NCBI GenBank assembly: GCA_943736015.1
Contig: OX031059.1
Span: 20,950,501 to 21,014,500 of the forward strand
DNA from: Tridacna crocea
Lineage: Eukaryota; Mollusca; Bivalvia; Cardiida; Cardiidae
Reading direction: 5' to 3'
DNA: 64,000 nucleotides
A model generated the notes under the pieces. That model was not told where the DNA came from. It did no database searches and saw only the letters and a list, made by a program, of their open reading frames with translations. Every line of letters starts with the position of its first letter. Position 1 is the first letter of the stretch. The position numbers and the translations under genes are program-made. Below are positions 46,094-57,583 of this stretch, in pieces.

Positions 46094-46583
46094 AACAGTT
46101 TACACGTCGTAAAAATAACGTGAATTTCCTGGCAACTGCCTTGCTTACAGGCAGAGAAGTGGAGTTTTGTAAAGCGAAAACAAAGAACCCAGCTCTTATA
46201 CTGACAGTCCCTGAATCAGGAACAAGTTACTAATAATACCCAGGGATCATTTTGGGCCGCGAAATCGCGAGATTCTCTCATTAAGATTGCAAAAATCCAA
46301 TTTCTAAATCTCAATTGAAACAAAATCTTGCATACCGATTTTTGGTAGATGATAGGGATAGAACTTGAGTGTCAGTCCTTACATAGCGGAAATCCGCAAA
46401 ATAACCCAGTCTATACACTGGTTCCCCGCGTTGTAAAACAAGATATATGTGAAGCAGATTACCATTTGCAAAATTCGGCTTGTTCGGTGTTTTTCCTTAT
46501 CATTAGCGGACCGTGATGTTGCGTACGAACGCAGTTCGTGTTGAAGTTGTCTGCAGTTCTGTGTCAGGCACTTTGCGAGGAAA

Positions 46584-47110
46584 ATGCATTCCAAGAAGAG
46601 GAAAGTAGAATCGAACCAAATAAAATCTTGTAATACAATGACCAGTTTTCTTACAAACTCACAAGTCGAGACTGATGAGAGTGCTGAAATTCCAGATAAA
46701 CATGATAAATCGCCCACCAAGTCCAACCGTGACACAAGTACTTCTTTAGATCCCTCGATACCCCCAAAAACAGTCAAATTTAAAAAAAAAAGAAGGAAAA
46801 GTGGCATAAGTTACATGGGTGGTTGCGCTTTGATAATTCAAAAAACGAAATGCACTGTCACTATTGTTGAGATTTAAATATGACAAATAACATGGCTATT
46901 GGAACCACAGGTGAACGGCGACGACAATGTAAATCCTATAATACACACAAATACTCAGTATATTGGTGTGTAATACAGGATTTATATTGTCGTCGCACCT
47001 GTTCACCTGTGATTGGAACTGACTATTTTCATACAACCACACTTCAACGTCACTGATTATACATGTAGATCTGCACTGATGGTGTGCCAGAAGTCGAGGC
47101 TTATTTTGAA
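46584..47110 (+). pseudogene. Broken N-terminal fragment of a hAT-like (ZNF862/KIAA1586-type) zinc-finger gene
   Basis: Opens MHSKKRKVESNQIKSC with a basic, Ser/Thr-rich lead. After an A10 run at 46782-46791 the similarity continues in the next frame as KWHKLHGWLRFDNSKNEMHC-HYC, a TTF-type zinc finger as in hAT-derived proteins, with a TGA after HYC. DLNMTNNMAIGT then breaks at a 106-bp MITE and resumes as DYFHTTTLQRH, after which another frame carries a Cys/Ser-rich stretch to about 47110. No transposase core follows. It could be a hAT transposon remnant or a copied host gene. Confidence 0.72.
46906..47011. mobile_element. 106-bp MITE with 8-bp target duplication (hAT-like)
   Basis: ATTGGAAC at 46898-46905 is repeated at 47012-47019. 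The element is a near-complete inverted repeat with ends CACAGGTGAAC / GTTCACCTGTG; inner arms carry CGACGACAATGTAAATCC and its near complement. 8-bp duplications fit the hAT superfamily. Confidence 0.92.
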
Positions 47111-47129
47111 AAATGTTGACACACTGGTT

Positions 47130-47290
47130 TTTAGTTGTAAGACTTATAAAAACAATGTGGGAAAAGCAGAAACTGCTCAAATTGTGCAGTTTATCCTTTT
47201 CCAACATTGATTTTCTCATTTCAGAGAACGCAGTCACTTTTAAAATAGTGTCTTGAAGAGGTTTGGGTTTGTCGTCTGGAGAAGAGTTTA
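47130..47290 (+). mobile_element. Decayed MITE A copy
   Basis: CAATGTGGGAAAAGCAGAAA and GTCGTCTGGAGAAGAGTTTA remain. Confidence 0.6.
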
Positions 47291-48397
47291 ATTCCTGGCA
47301 AATGAAACATAAAAAATCTCATTAAAATTTTTAATCTCTCATAATTTTTTAGCAAATGGAACATTTTCTCTCAAATATATGTCCAACCAGAATGATCCCT
47401 GAATACCCCAACCTAATCTAGACTAGGAGTGCTTTCATTCCCCTCTCAAATGTCAAGTGGTTGTGCTTCTTCTTTGCCTTGGTAAAGTAGCTGTCTGTAT
47501 AATTTGTGAGCAGAGCTTGTCGTCGTCCAAATAGATAATCAAATAAAAAACAAGCTAATTCATTCTTGGGCGTTTAGTCATCAGTTATGGGTAATAAATT
47601 CAAGATGTTAAGTAAGTGCTGGTATTGGTCTGGCTGTGGGACTGTGGACACACCAAGTCATATAATGCAATTATCTAGTGTGGAGTTTCCGGCATAATAC
47701 TGTAAAACGCCCCACCATAAATTGCGAAAACCCATGAAAATCAAAATTACGTGTCAAAAAAATGCAACTGGTTTATGGATTCATTTCGCATACACTGAAT
47801 ACAGACAACTCGCCATTAGCGGATCACTATCGAAAAGGCTGGAGTTAATTAAACGGCCATTAGCGTTTGACGGCAAAAAATGGTATCGCTGGAAAGGATT
47901 TTCTTTACACTTTCAGATGCATATTGTTTTCTGGGTCTGCTGACATACATGTCGATAAACATTGTTGTCAATTTAACCCCTGTATATGTACCATTACCGG
48001 ATCAACTTAACCAATAGCGGATCACGTGATATCACTGGTCTGGGGATCGACTCAAAATTAATTTTACCTGTCAATGGTGTCAAACCATGAAGAAATCACC
48101 CATTCAAGATTATATAACCAACTCTGGTAACTGTAATTGTATTAGAAGACTAATTAAACAAGTGTGGTTCACAGATTTTTATTACATATCGCAACTAAGT
48201 GAGAATTTGTCAGCTACAAGCCAAACCATGTTAAACATCCCTGTGTTCTACCCGTAATGTAAATTAAAATCAGTGTTCTATTGCTTGGCAAGAATAGACT
48301 GAGACATGTAAAGGTTTGGTGTTCTTTATAAGCTTCAATGGCTTTTTTGTCATATTTTTCCACCAAATGATACATTGTAGAATTTGAAGATGAAAAT

Positions 48398-48850
48398 GCA
48401 AACTCTTTACCAAACAACAAAATTTTAGACCAGTCAAAATTGAAAGTATTCGCAAGGTGGTCCAAATGGCAAAATTTATTCTGGATAAGATAAAAAATAT
48501 TGTGGGAAAAGTACAAAAATGCTAGTTACTAGTATGTTCTTCATAACCCACAATGGTTTCAGAAGGCTTCTTTCTCAGGGTAGGTAAAATGAGCTTTTAT
48601 TTCTAACTTGTATAAAAACATTAGAAATAGTGTAAGGACAGAAAAATCCTTGTCACAAGAAAGAAAACCTCTTGAAGACATTGGGGGAAAAGGAAAAAAT
48701 GATGGTCACCAGGATTTCCTCCTTTCCGTATAATTTTTAAAAATCCATCAAAGAAAGAAACCATCAATTTAGCAAAAGTTATGTTATTGTATGCAAATGC
48801 TTTCAAAGTGGACAATTGCACAATTTTTTTGTTTGATAAAGATTGAAAAA
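48398..48850. mobile_element. Two decayed MITE A copies
   Basis: 48398-48590 (-) and about 48650-48850 (+). Hairpins are weak (GTTACTAGTATGTTC; GATGGTCACCAGG). Confidence 0.65.
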
Positions 48851-49151
48851 TACTGAATTGTTTGGAGCATGTAAATGTCAAAGGAGGTTTTATAATATAA
48901 CCTGGTTGTTTTAATACATGTATTTTGAAACTGATTTAATTACTAAATCAATGGATGAAATATCTTAATGTCTCAATAAAATCATGCCATAATACAAGTA
49001 TAATGAACAAGAAAAATACTTTTGTAAAAAATATGAGAAATTCTCTAAAGTGACATTAAAAAGTTCCATTGCAGATCCTTCTGGTATTTTGGACAAAAGT
49101 TCTGATAATTTGTTAGACTGTGACTAAATATCAGGATGAGTAATTGTATAG

Positions 49152-49567
49152 TTACATGGTAAAATAAATAATACCCCTGCCTTCCCCATCCTTTTCTGGC
49201 CAAGGGGAGAAGCTTGGTATAGGATCTCCAGTAACCTCAGCAAAAACACAGCCATCCTCAAATACTGATCTAAAATACCCAGGTAGTGTTAGTGGAACAT
49301 GCCCAATAGGCAAACAAGCTTTAACTGGGCGCTTCTCATCAGTAATTGAATGATGTATGTTATCGAGAAAGGAATCTAGTGGTGGTAACCACACCAAACA
49401 AGCTCAAATGTCATGGATATTAGTGTATTCAGGTTCAACATGTAAACAGGTAGGGGGTGTAGTAAAGGGTGGTCTAATTTGAAATGTGTGATTTCCTTTT
49501 ATGACAGAGTTTCTTAAAATCGAGGCATTTTCATTTGGTTTGTCCGAGGCCTCTCCTGAGACAGCAC
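49152..49567 (-). pseudogene. Unrecognised coding-like remnant within F3
   Basis: One frame reads EYDGGAVSGEASDKPNENAS at its start and PLTLPGYFRSVFEDGCVFAE, VTGDPIPSFSPWPEKDGEG further on, with codon use like real protein. It is interrupted, so probably not functional as it stands. A possible acceptor (TTGTTAG) precedes it. I cannot assign it to a family. It may be part of the gene that once served F3, or a captured exon. Confidence 0.4.
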
Positions 49568-50049
49568 CACCGTCATATTCCTAACAATAAATAAGAGTTA
49601 CTATCTGAAATCTGTTACGGAACTGATTGCAGTCTTTGTGATTGATGTAGAATCAAATCAGCCAGCATGGAAAGATGCTGGTTGGTTCTGAGTCTGAATT
49701 TAATATGATACACCATTTTTCTCCTTATTTTACTGTAGCCTGTAACGTGCGAATTTTGGCCGATATAAGTTGCATAATGTATTGCACTGGGTCTGCCTGT
49801 GCAGTATGAGTAAGCTTATCTGTGGTTTTCTGCTTCTGAAAGCCTAGTCTGGGGAAAAATAGGTTATTAAGGCAAAAATAACATCTGAGAGTAGTCTGCA
49901 CAGACTACTTATGCTGATCCGAGACAATATTTTTCGCAGATGTCTAGAGGCCCCATTTCGCATGTTACAGATCATAATTATGTAATAAACGAATTTTTTA
50001 GCATTACCTTATGAAGTCCCATAAGCAAGAACCCTTTGAAAGCATTGTA

Positions 50050-50224
50050 TTAACCCTGTACACACAATCCCAACTTTTAACAACCATAAAAAAGAAAGCT
50101 TTTAAAAACATTGTGGGAAAAGGAGAAAATGCTGGTTAGCAGGATTTTATCCTTCTCTCACAATGTTTTCACAAGTTGTCTTATTCAAGGTCGTTAAAAA
50201 TCGGCATTGGGTGGTAAAGGGTTT
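50050..50224. mobile_element. Symmetrical MITE A variant with two A arms
   Basis: Starts TTAACCCTGTACACACAATC and ends GGTCGTTAAAAATCGGCATT then GGGTGGTAAAGGG: the A arm is at both ends and the R arm is absent, giving a 175-bp inverted repeat. Confidence 0.82.
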
Positions 50225-51253
50225 ATAATAGATAAAGTATCTAAAGTGATGTGGGTTATAATTGATTGAAGAGTATGGTTACAAAAAATAATTTGAACAC
50301 TGACTAATGCTCTGTCAAACACATCACAAGTCATCAACATGAAAGAAAATGTGAAAACTTCATGTCAAAAGGCGGAGAATATTTTCCTTTTATCGCAATA
50401 TTTCCAGGGCTAAACACTAGTCTACAATTGATTTTAGATAAACTATTATAATATGTAGAGTATGGTATACGAGAAATCCGAGTAAAATTATGTGTAGAGG
50501 AAAGGGTTAATCAGCTGTACATTGAGTGTGTAATTTTGAGACGGCCCCCATATGATGCAGATCACTGATCCGTTATTGGTCTGTTCGGGGTATGTCGTCT
50601 TTTTATTAATGGTGCACAAATAAACAAATGATAGGAATAAATGAATATATCGATCGGAAGTCTATATATTCTTCCTTCTAACAGTGCCAACTTTTAACTT
50701 TAACTGTCCTCTTTCATTTGTTTTTTTCACACCGATGTTACAAATTTCATTTTCAAAAGCGGAAACCTGATGACCGACCAGACACTTGGATTTCGTTTCG
50801 ATAATCTGAATAAATAAATCAGGCTCAAAGATTCATCTAACTTTTTGATGTTTTTCAGAAGTGGTCAGTTTTCATGACTACAACTTTTTTTTCAATCTTC
50901 CTTGCCTTTAAGTTGGGACACTATTCAATTAAACTTAGAGTGATCCGCTATTGGTCATGATCCGCTAATGGCGAGTTGACTGTACAATATTTTTCAACAG
51001 AATTAATTTCATTAAATTTCTTCTTTTAACTCAAAAAACAATGTCACATGTAAGCATTGAGTGTATAGCAGAGGGGCGTTTTACGGTATTATGTCCCATA
51101 ACATAGTAATGGATCGATAACAACCACTTTTTTTTTCTTTTTTGACGATGGACTGCATCAAGGGGTAGACAGTAGAGGTCCTTGGACCGTCAGACTGAAG
51201 GTAAGCGAATCCGTAAGAGAGCCACAAAGTAGCCTTAACCACCTGATACTTAC

Positions 51254-51256
51254 CAT
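51254..51256 (-). CDS. SNU13: SNU13 exon 1 candidate: initiator ATG directly at the donor
   Basis: AAAGAAATG|GTAAGTATC has a strong donor right after an ATG, which exon 2 requires. Weaker alternatives exist: ATG|GTAATC at about 46463 and ATG|GTACAT at about 47989. Chosen for donor strength and for the GC-richer flank upstream; unproven without transcript data. Confidence 0.55.
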
Positions 51257-51350
51257 TTCTTTAAAGTTGTAGGTCTTATATTTCAATATTTTCAAACTAT
51301 TTCCTCTCAGCCTTTGCTTCACTGAGGATTAACTCGTTCCACGTGGTTCG
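51257..51350 (-). promoter_or_regulatory. Possible SNU13 5' UTR and promoter-proximal region
   Basis: If exon 1 is right, the transcript start lies here. CCACGTGG (51339-51346), a palindromic E-box type site, is about 85 bp upstream of the ATG. No TATA box is evident. Confidence 0.25.
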
Positions 51351-51552
51351 GGAAGATGTTAGTAAACAGGAAGTTAAGTTTGAAAGGCTGGTACCCAACT
51401 CATATAGACTTGTTTATTCTGCGGACCTGCTGACGGGTTCATCCAGCGGATGTCCATTTTCATACATTAAGGCACAAGTAAACAGTTTGCTTCGAAAAAA
51501 AGAAAAAAAAGTGATTGTTATCGATCCATTAGTATGTGATGGGGCAAAATAC

Positions 51553-52110
51553 CGTAGAGGTCTTTTGAAAACATTGTGGGAAAAGGAGAAAATGCTGGTA
51601 ACCAGCATTTTCTCCTTTTCCCATTATGTTTTCTACGCTATCGAATACAAATGTCCTCATTCGAGGTGCTTTTAAATTTTCATCTGTAACTGCTTTCAAT
51701 TTTGACGAATCTACATTTTGCTTGTGGGTAAAGGGTTAACCTTTTATCAAACAAAAAAATTTTAGACTCATCCATATTGCTTTTGCAGACGACAATTGTT
51801 CTAATGTTTGGGTTTGTCTGTGAAAAGATAAACAAACACTGGCAGCATTTTCTCCTGTTTCCACAATGCTTTCAGATCTCAAAGCCTTCCTGTTTGGTTC
51901 GTTTAAGCCATTACTTCACAATCCCTATACTTTTGATGATCCTCACATCGTGGGAAAAGGAGAAAATGCTGGTAATCAGCATTTTCTCCCTTTCCCCCCG
52001 CAATGTTTTCAAAAGAAAGTTTGATCATTTGAGCCACAATGAAGGTGTCGTCTGCAAATGCTTCCAATTTGGATGGGTCTAACATTTTGTCGTGTGGTAA
52101 AGAATTACAA
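51553..52110. mobile_element. Three linked MITE A copies
   Basis: 51553-51739 (+, lacks the A-arm end), 51736-51907 (-, hairpin mostly lost) and 51903-52110 (+). Junctions share TTAA. Confidence 0.8.
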
Positions 52111-53710
52111 GTCAGGATTGTGTGGTGAAAGGTTTATCTTCAGGCCACTGAGACAGTGATAAATGAATAAGCTGATCACTGCAATAGTATTTTCATAAAT
52201 GGTGCAGAAACAGCTAAAAATTACGCTCTTAACCCATTTTTCAGCAGACACTGTTTGTGTGCATGTCAAGTTATTTACACAGTTGCAACAAAGGTGTTGG
52301 AATGAATTGAAAAAGTCTATTGAAAAGTAAAAATCTTTTTTTCTCATCTCAATATGCAAGCCTAAAGTATTGGCTTCATTCTGATTTGTGAGGGGGGAAA
52401 TGGTTCACAGTAACCTTACTTTCAGTGACAGACAATTTCAAAAAGTGCACTTATACAGCAAAATCGATTGGATATTTCGGCAATATGGTTATTGTGAAAT
52501 ATTTTTTGCCACGAGATACGAGATGACTTTTGTGATACTTTAAGAGAACTATCACAATAAAACAAACTTTTATGAAAATTTTATCTATACAATGGAAACT
52601 TTCGGTAAAACTACGGAGATAATTCTCACTGATACCACGTTATTTTAAGGTCTGTTCTTATGAATACGACAGTTCGCAACAATTTGATTCTTTAGATCGA
52701 AATAATTATTTGTGGTGTTGGGAATGAAATGTTAACGACCAAAGATTTTTCAAAAGCATAGTTTTCAGGTACAAACTTTATTTTATTATATATATATTCA
52801 CATACATGTAGTTTCTCTCTCTATCCACCACGCATCTTTCTGTCAAGGGACGTTACTCCTGACTCTTATTAATGATCAAAGGGAGACTACCTATATATAA
52901 ATAATCCTAACTTTGTCATGAATACTCTCCTCAGCAAAAAGGTATATTTTTTGTAGGTTGACTTTCAAGCCAATATTTAAATAATATTTCTCTTTGTCAT
53001 TCAAATTATTAATCCCACACAAAGGCGTTCGTGACAAATACCATTTCAGCGTTCTCAATGCTTTGATTTTTCGAGGTTTAAATGACCAACAACATAACCT
53101 CCGAGCAAAAGAGATATTTACCGAAAGCATTTGACATTACGTATTGTATTTTAATCGAGACGAAGTCATGCATGAAGGAATGGTCTCCAGTAATACCCCC
53201 TCTTAAAGGTGGTCCTTCAGACTTTGGTACAAAACATTTACAAAAATGCAAAAGAATCATCTTTATATTCCCAAAGCCTATTATCTCCCGCTAGATGGCA
53301 TTCTATAAATACTCATCTATCTAATTTGGGCATCCTGGGTACAGAGCCGAACCACTTTCCTACGCGTCAACCGTTCCTTTGAAAATCAAACTAAAATAAA
53401 CGTTTACTCAATAAAAAGCTACTCATGCTATTTACTCAGCTATGATAAGCAGTTTAGAGAAATCTGGAGCAAAAGCAGGTCTCATTTCTCCTCAAACGTA
53501 TTGATAAAAGCTATTTTCTACATTGCTGCTTTATAGTGCGTAATATTACAGTCTGCCCGCTTTCAGGGCTAGTGATGCGTCATGTAAGACAGTCGAATCT
53601 TCGAAGAATATGACATGCGCAGACAACGTCCCAAAGCCTTTTAATTTTCATTCATAAAACTCCAGTTATCGAAAACCATCCGACAACACGAGAAATTAAA
53701 GATTTACTAC

Positions 53711-53833
53711 GGCCCCAGCAAACATGATAAACTGGGTCCTATATGGGCAAATCCTGGGCTAAATATCTATATGGGACCTATGTGGGTCCTTTGCGGGAAT
53801 TTCAGCCCTTCTGGAACCCACATAGAGCCCATG
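53711..53833 (+). repeat. F4 left array (CATATGGG-type)
   Basis: GGCCCCAGCAAACATGATAA, then TATATGGGCAAATC, TATATGGGACC, TATGTGGGTCC in near-periodic order. Start and order match the reverse complement of the array ending at 63907. Confidence 0.7.
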
Positions 53834-53941
53834 TTATTTATATACTCATAAACCTTTACAATGTAAGATAAAATAAATCCAAACAAGTTCACTCTCACCG
53901 TACACTATTTTTGTCTGTTATAGTAGAAGTTTAGCGATGAT

Positions 53942-54169
53942 TTAACCCTTTCCCAAACAATCCCTGGTTTTTACGGGTCAGGAATAGAAGCCTTTTGAAA
54001 ACATTATGGGAAAAGGAGAAATGCTGGTAACCAGCATTTTCTCCTTTTCCCACAATGTTTTCTACCCTATCATATAGAAAAATCATCTTTTTAGCAACTG
54101 TTAATTTGTCATCTGCAAAATGCTTTCAATTTGGCCTGGTCCAAAATTTGCCGTTTGGGAAAGGGTTAA
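53942..54169 (+). mobile_element. MITE family A copy
   Basis: TTAA both ends, good hairpin; between the F4 and F1 left arrays. Confidence 0.93.
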
Positions 54170-54656
54170 ACTCCAAAACCTGTAACAATTGGGTCATTTG
54201 GGTCCCATTTATCAATCAGCAGTGACGACTGGAGACGGAAATTACCGATGAACTTCGGTATGAGAGTTTTTTTCAACAAGTATCATTAATTCTATTTCTC
54301 TACTGTTTAATTGTGCCATTTTACATTTTTTAAACTTCAAACATATTTTATCTGATAAAAAATATGAAGAAATACACATTTACGGATTGAACTGATATTC
54401 AAAAACAAATTGCGCGCGATCACGTGATGTAAACAGAAATATCCGTTGAGAGCAAGAAGTAAGCGGTTTGAATCATATTCAAAATGGATTAAGCTCTACT
54501 CATGAAATCTACTCCTCGTTGCAGGCATGTATATGGTATGTATTTCAATTGTTACTCACTACACTTTTTTTGTAAATCGGTCAGCTGGTTATCATAAAAT
54601 TGGAGACAAATTTCGTATTGTCACATGAATTCGCGTCGCGCCTGTTTTGGTAACTG

Positions 54657-54752
54657 GTCAACTCGTACTGAGTCAACACGTACCTAAGTCAACTCGTACC
54701 TATTTTGGTCAACTCGTACCCGAGTCAACTCGTACCGAAGTCAACTCGTACC
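54657..54752 (+). repeat. F1 left box array
   Basis: Six GTCAACTCGTACC-like boxes, linkers mostly 3 bp (TAA, CGA, GAA), one 7 bp. Confidence 0.95.
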
Positions 54753-55192
54753 TAAGGATTTCTTATATCTTATTTTGCGACTTTTATCAGTATCAGTATG
54801 TTTAATTAATGATGTGTTTATATGTTTGTATTTTTCTTATATCCTCGGAGGTCCATGAGTCGTTACCCTAAGAGTTTAAGCTACCGAAAAAACCGCAGTG
54901 CATAATGTACGGAATAAATAAACTCTTACCTTATGAAGTATTCTATTTTCTACCATTTCGTCTGATAATTTCATACAATCAAACTATCAATTTGGAATAA
55001 TGAGAATCTTTTCACATCAAGTGTAATAGCAGACGCCATTTTGAAGGAGGTCCTTGAGTCGTGACGTCACGTTAGTAATGTACATAGGCCATATTAAATG
55101 TTATTATTCGTTTCAAATGATTTTTGTGCCAAGTTTCTCGTAACTTAACTTTGAAGTAACAAAAAGGAAAACACTCTAAAATGTGGGTGGAG

Positions 55193-55308
55193 GAAGATTC
55201 GGACCTAAGAAGATTCGGCCCAACGCAAAATCTTGAGAAGATTCGGACCCAAGAAGATTCGGACCACCTATGAGAAGATTCGGCCCAAGGTAGAAGAAGA
55301 TTCGGCCC
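55193..55308 (+). repeat. F2 left box array
   Basis: Six boxes, steps 16, 28, 16, 21 and 22 bp. Confidence 0.95.
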
Positions 55309-55994
55309 TAATTTTGAAAACAGCATATAGTGCAGGCAATTTCCATATCTTGCAATTATACTTATTTTTTCATTAAACGAGAATGCCCAATAAGCAGGTT
55401 AATTTGATACATGTATATAGGTTTTGTCCCACTTTGTTGTTTTGTAATGTATGTTTGCATGCACATTAAAGATGAAAAGAATTTTTTTTTTTGTATTTGT
55501 AAATGATTATACGGTACATTACACAGTGTGAAGATACTTAAAAGTATAGATTACAATTTTTTTTTTCACAGTTTGATGATGAATAAGATAAAGAAATGTA
55601 AATGCAGTTTTCACAGTTTGAAGATGTTTTTGCAATACTTGTCATAAATTGGCGATTTGTAATTGTATTGATGTATTATGAATGGTATGTATTGATTTAA
55701 TAATTGTTGATATCGTAATTTTTTAAGTGTTCTCATATGTGAGGGTAGATAAATTTGATAGTATTGTATAATGAATGTGCATCAGATACATTATTACTAT
55801 ATGACCTGGAGACTGTGATCCGATAACACAGAACCAAAAATTCGATTAACTGAATACACCGCTATAATACATTTTTTTTTTTTTATTGCTATGTGTGATC
55901 TTATGTACATGAAACATTAGCAAAAAAGGTTTTTATCTAGTTAGGACATAATATCGTCGGATATCACGAATGTATCAATTTCCAGACTGTTACT

Positions 55995-56200
55995 TAAGGC
56001 CTTTAATCTGACAACTCCGACTCTTAAGGACAATGTGAAAGAAGGGTTTTGAAAGAAATTGGAAAAATGACAAATTGATTGTAATTTTTTTCTGCTTTAT
56101 CTACATCGTTTTCGTATGTTCTTGGAGGTCTTTAAGAATGGTACAATGTTAAAAAAAATCGTCTGCAAATGTTACGTTCATTATCATTGTCTTGGACGGA
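55995..56200 (+). mobile_element. Very decayed MITE A inside F2
   Basis: CTTTAATCTGACAACTCCGAC and GAAAGAAGGGTTTTGAAAG recall the A arm; a second faint trace at 56770-56940. Confidence 0.4.
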
Positions 56201-56520
56201 CAAGAAAGGGTGCATTCTGATCTGGTCTATATAACACCTTTACAGGATCGCCAAATTACTACTTGGTTTCTCAGAAAAATCGAAATTTAATTTCTGTTTA
56301 TAGTTAATTACATCTTGTTGGGATTGTGACGCTAGATCAGACTGCGGTAAATTGCGATCACATCTTGACGCTAGACGGCTTTGGTATGTCTATGTATTAC
56401 TGCTTGATTTGTCAGAAAATCTCCTAACCTATTGTTACTGTTTTTAGTTAATTACATATTGTAGAGAGTGTGGTGCAAGATCAGACCGCAGTAAATTGCG
56501 ATCCGATCTTGAGACCAGAT
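56200..56520. repeat. Two-copy duplication inside F2, about 144-bp step
   Basis: TTTAGTTAATTACAT and GATCAGAC-GC-GTAAATTGCG occur twice, around 56305-56365 and 56448-56512, each with an internal GATC-rich inverted repeat. Confidence 0.75.
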
Positions 56521-57583
56521 TAAAATTCTGTGTGTTATGATGTTGAAGTACACTTTTCAACATGGCGAGTAAAACGGGGTGCAGGGTTTAATCCTATTAC
56601 AGTCAGACACGCGTTATCACTTTGTGAAGTGTTATTGTTGATTGACTTGGAGAAGTTCTATAATTATGTCATCGTATTTTTCATAGTTTTGATTTTTCTG
56701 GGAAAAAGTTATCTCTCGGCTTTTTAACAAGTTCAACTTGAACTGACTTTTTAACGTTTGTATGGCAATGCAGATTATAGAGAGATTGTTGGCAGCCAAC
56801 TTTTCTCCATTTTCCGAAATGTTTTATACCTTTTCAAAAGAATCCCAACCATATGAGCCAGATTCAATTTCTCCATTGCAAATGAACTTTTTTTTTTTGA
56901 CAAGTCTACATTTTCCAAGTTGTAAAAAAATCAATTATGTCCGATGTCTTAATGTGCATAACATCACGATTGGAGAGAATTTGCTGGTGGCCAACATGTT
57001 TTCTTAAATTATCTTAAAATGCTTTTTTCTTTTTTTCATATCCCATAATAATATGTAGTTAACTCTTGAACCGTATTAAATTGTCGACCAAAAATGTTTT
57101 GAAATTGACAAGTTCACATCTTTCTCCTGTATACATGTTTCGTTTGAAGAAGTAATAGGTAAAATCAATGCATGTATTACTCATTTACAGGAATTTCACT
57201 ACAAGAGTACTTTTTCCAAAGCAAAATAAAGTGCAAATAAAGTTCAAGCCGATTTTTTCAGTGTCTCAGTAAGATTGTTCCAGAACAAAGAGAAAATTAC
57301 TCTCGTAGATTGTTAAAGCAAACAAAACATACAGCCAATAATACAAAAACAAAATATGAAAACTGGTCCGAGTTCTCTCTTTTTCTCATCGATTGTGCCG
57401 AATCTTCTCCAAAAAAGGGATGAGAAGTACACCACTAAAATCAACTAATAATGGCGTTAGCAGAACACGGTAATAATCGTTACGTTCTGCAAAAACAATA
57501 TGGGCGATTAAGATTACTCTAACGTTTAAGAATAATTAGTTCAATTAGGTAATTTTACTGGTACAAACAATATAATATAACTT

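Larger units (their letters stand above)
47693..51093. mobile_element. F3: 3.4-kb element with 21-bp inverted ends and subterminal box arrays
   Basis: 47693-47713 (CATAATACTGTAAAACGCCC) matches the complement of 51073-51093 with one mismatch. Subterminal boxes CCA(T/A)TAGCGGATCA lie at 47813, 47857 (partial), 47991 (one change) and 48011, and inverted at 50566, 50941 and 50958. The right pair is stepped 17 bp. A coding-like stretch lies inside on the - strand, and MITEs A at 48398 and 50050. The superfamily is not recognised. Confidence 0.8.
45546..51253 (-). other. SNU13 intron 1 (tentative)
   Basis: Contains a SINE, a broken hAT-like gene fragment, several MITEs and the 3.4-kb F3 element, whose right end comes within 160 bp of the tentative exon 1. 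Confidence 0.5.
41723..51256 (-). other. SNU13: SNU13 / 15.5K / NHP2L1 gene, complete coding sequence (first exon tentative)
   Basis: Exons 2-5 join in frame to 127 residues; adding an initiating Met gives 128, exactly the usual animal length. SNU13 is an L7Ae-family protein that binds kink-turns in U4 snRNA and box C/D snoRNAs in the nucleus. Visible are [20 protein letters not shown], the RNA-binding [49 protein letters not shown] and the closing [17 protein letters not shown] segment. Against the remembered human protein it has Ser at residue 84 (FVSSKQ for FVRSKQ) and [10 protein letters not shown] for IKEGSQLKQQ. Exon 2 begins at Ala2, so the Met must come from an upstream exon. The donor of exon 2 is GC. 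The gene converges on AGBL4. Confidence 0.95.
51257..53710. other. Region upstream of SNU13
   Basis: Holds three MITE copies up to 52110. 52110-53710 shows no recognised repeat. Open frames at 52891-53130 and 53082-53294 overlap on opposite strands and match nothing I know. Confidence 0.6.

Noticed and set aside
46379-46807. 142-codon open frame on the - strand
   Set aside because: Antisense shadow of the hAT-like fragment, which gives the recognisable protein on the + strand.
51343-51675. Divergent gene starting opposite SNU13
   Set aside because: The 3' third is MITE A sequence and the 5' part matches nothing; no splice structure seen.
55072-55326. 84-codon open frame with repeated SESS motifs
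   Set aside because: Produced by the F2 box array read on the - strand.
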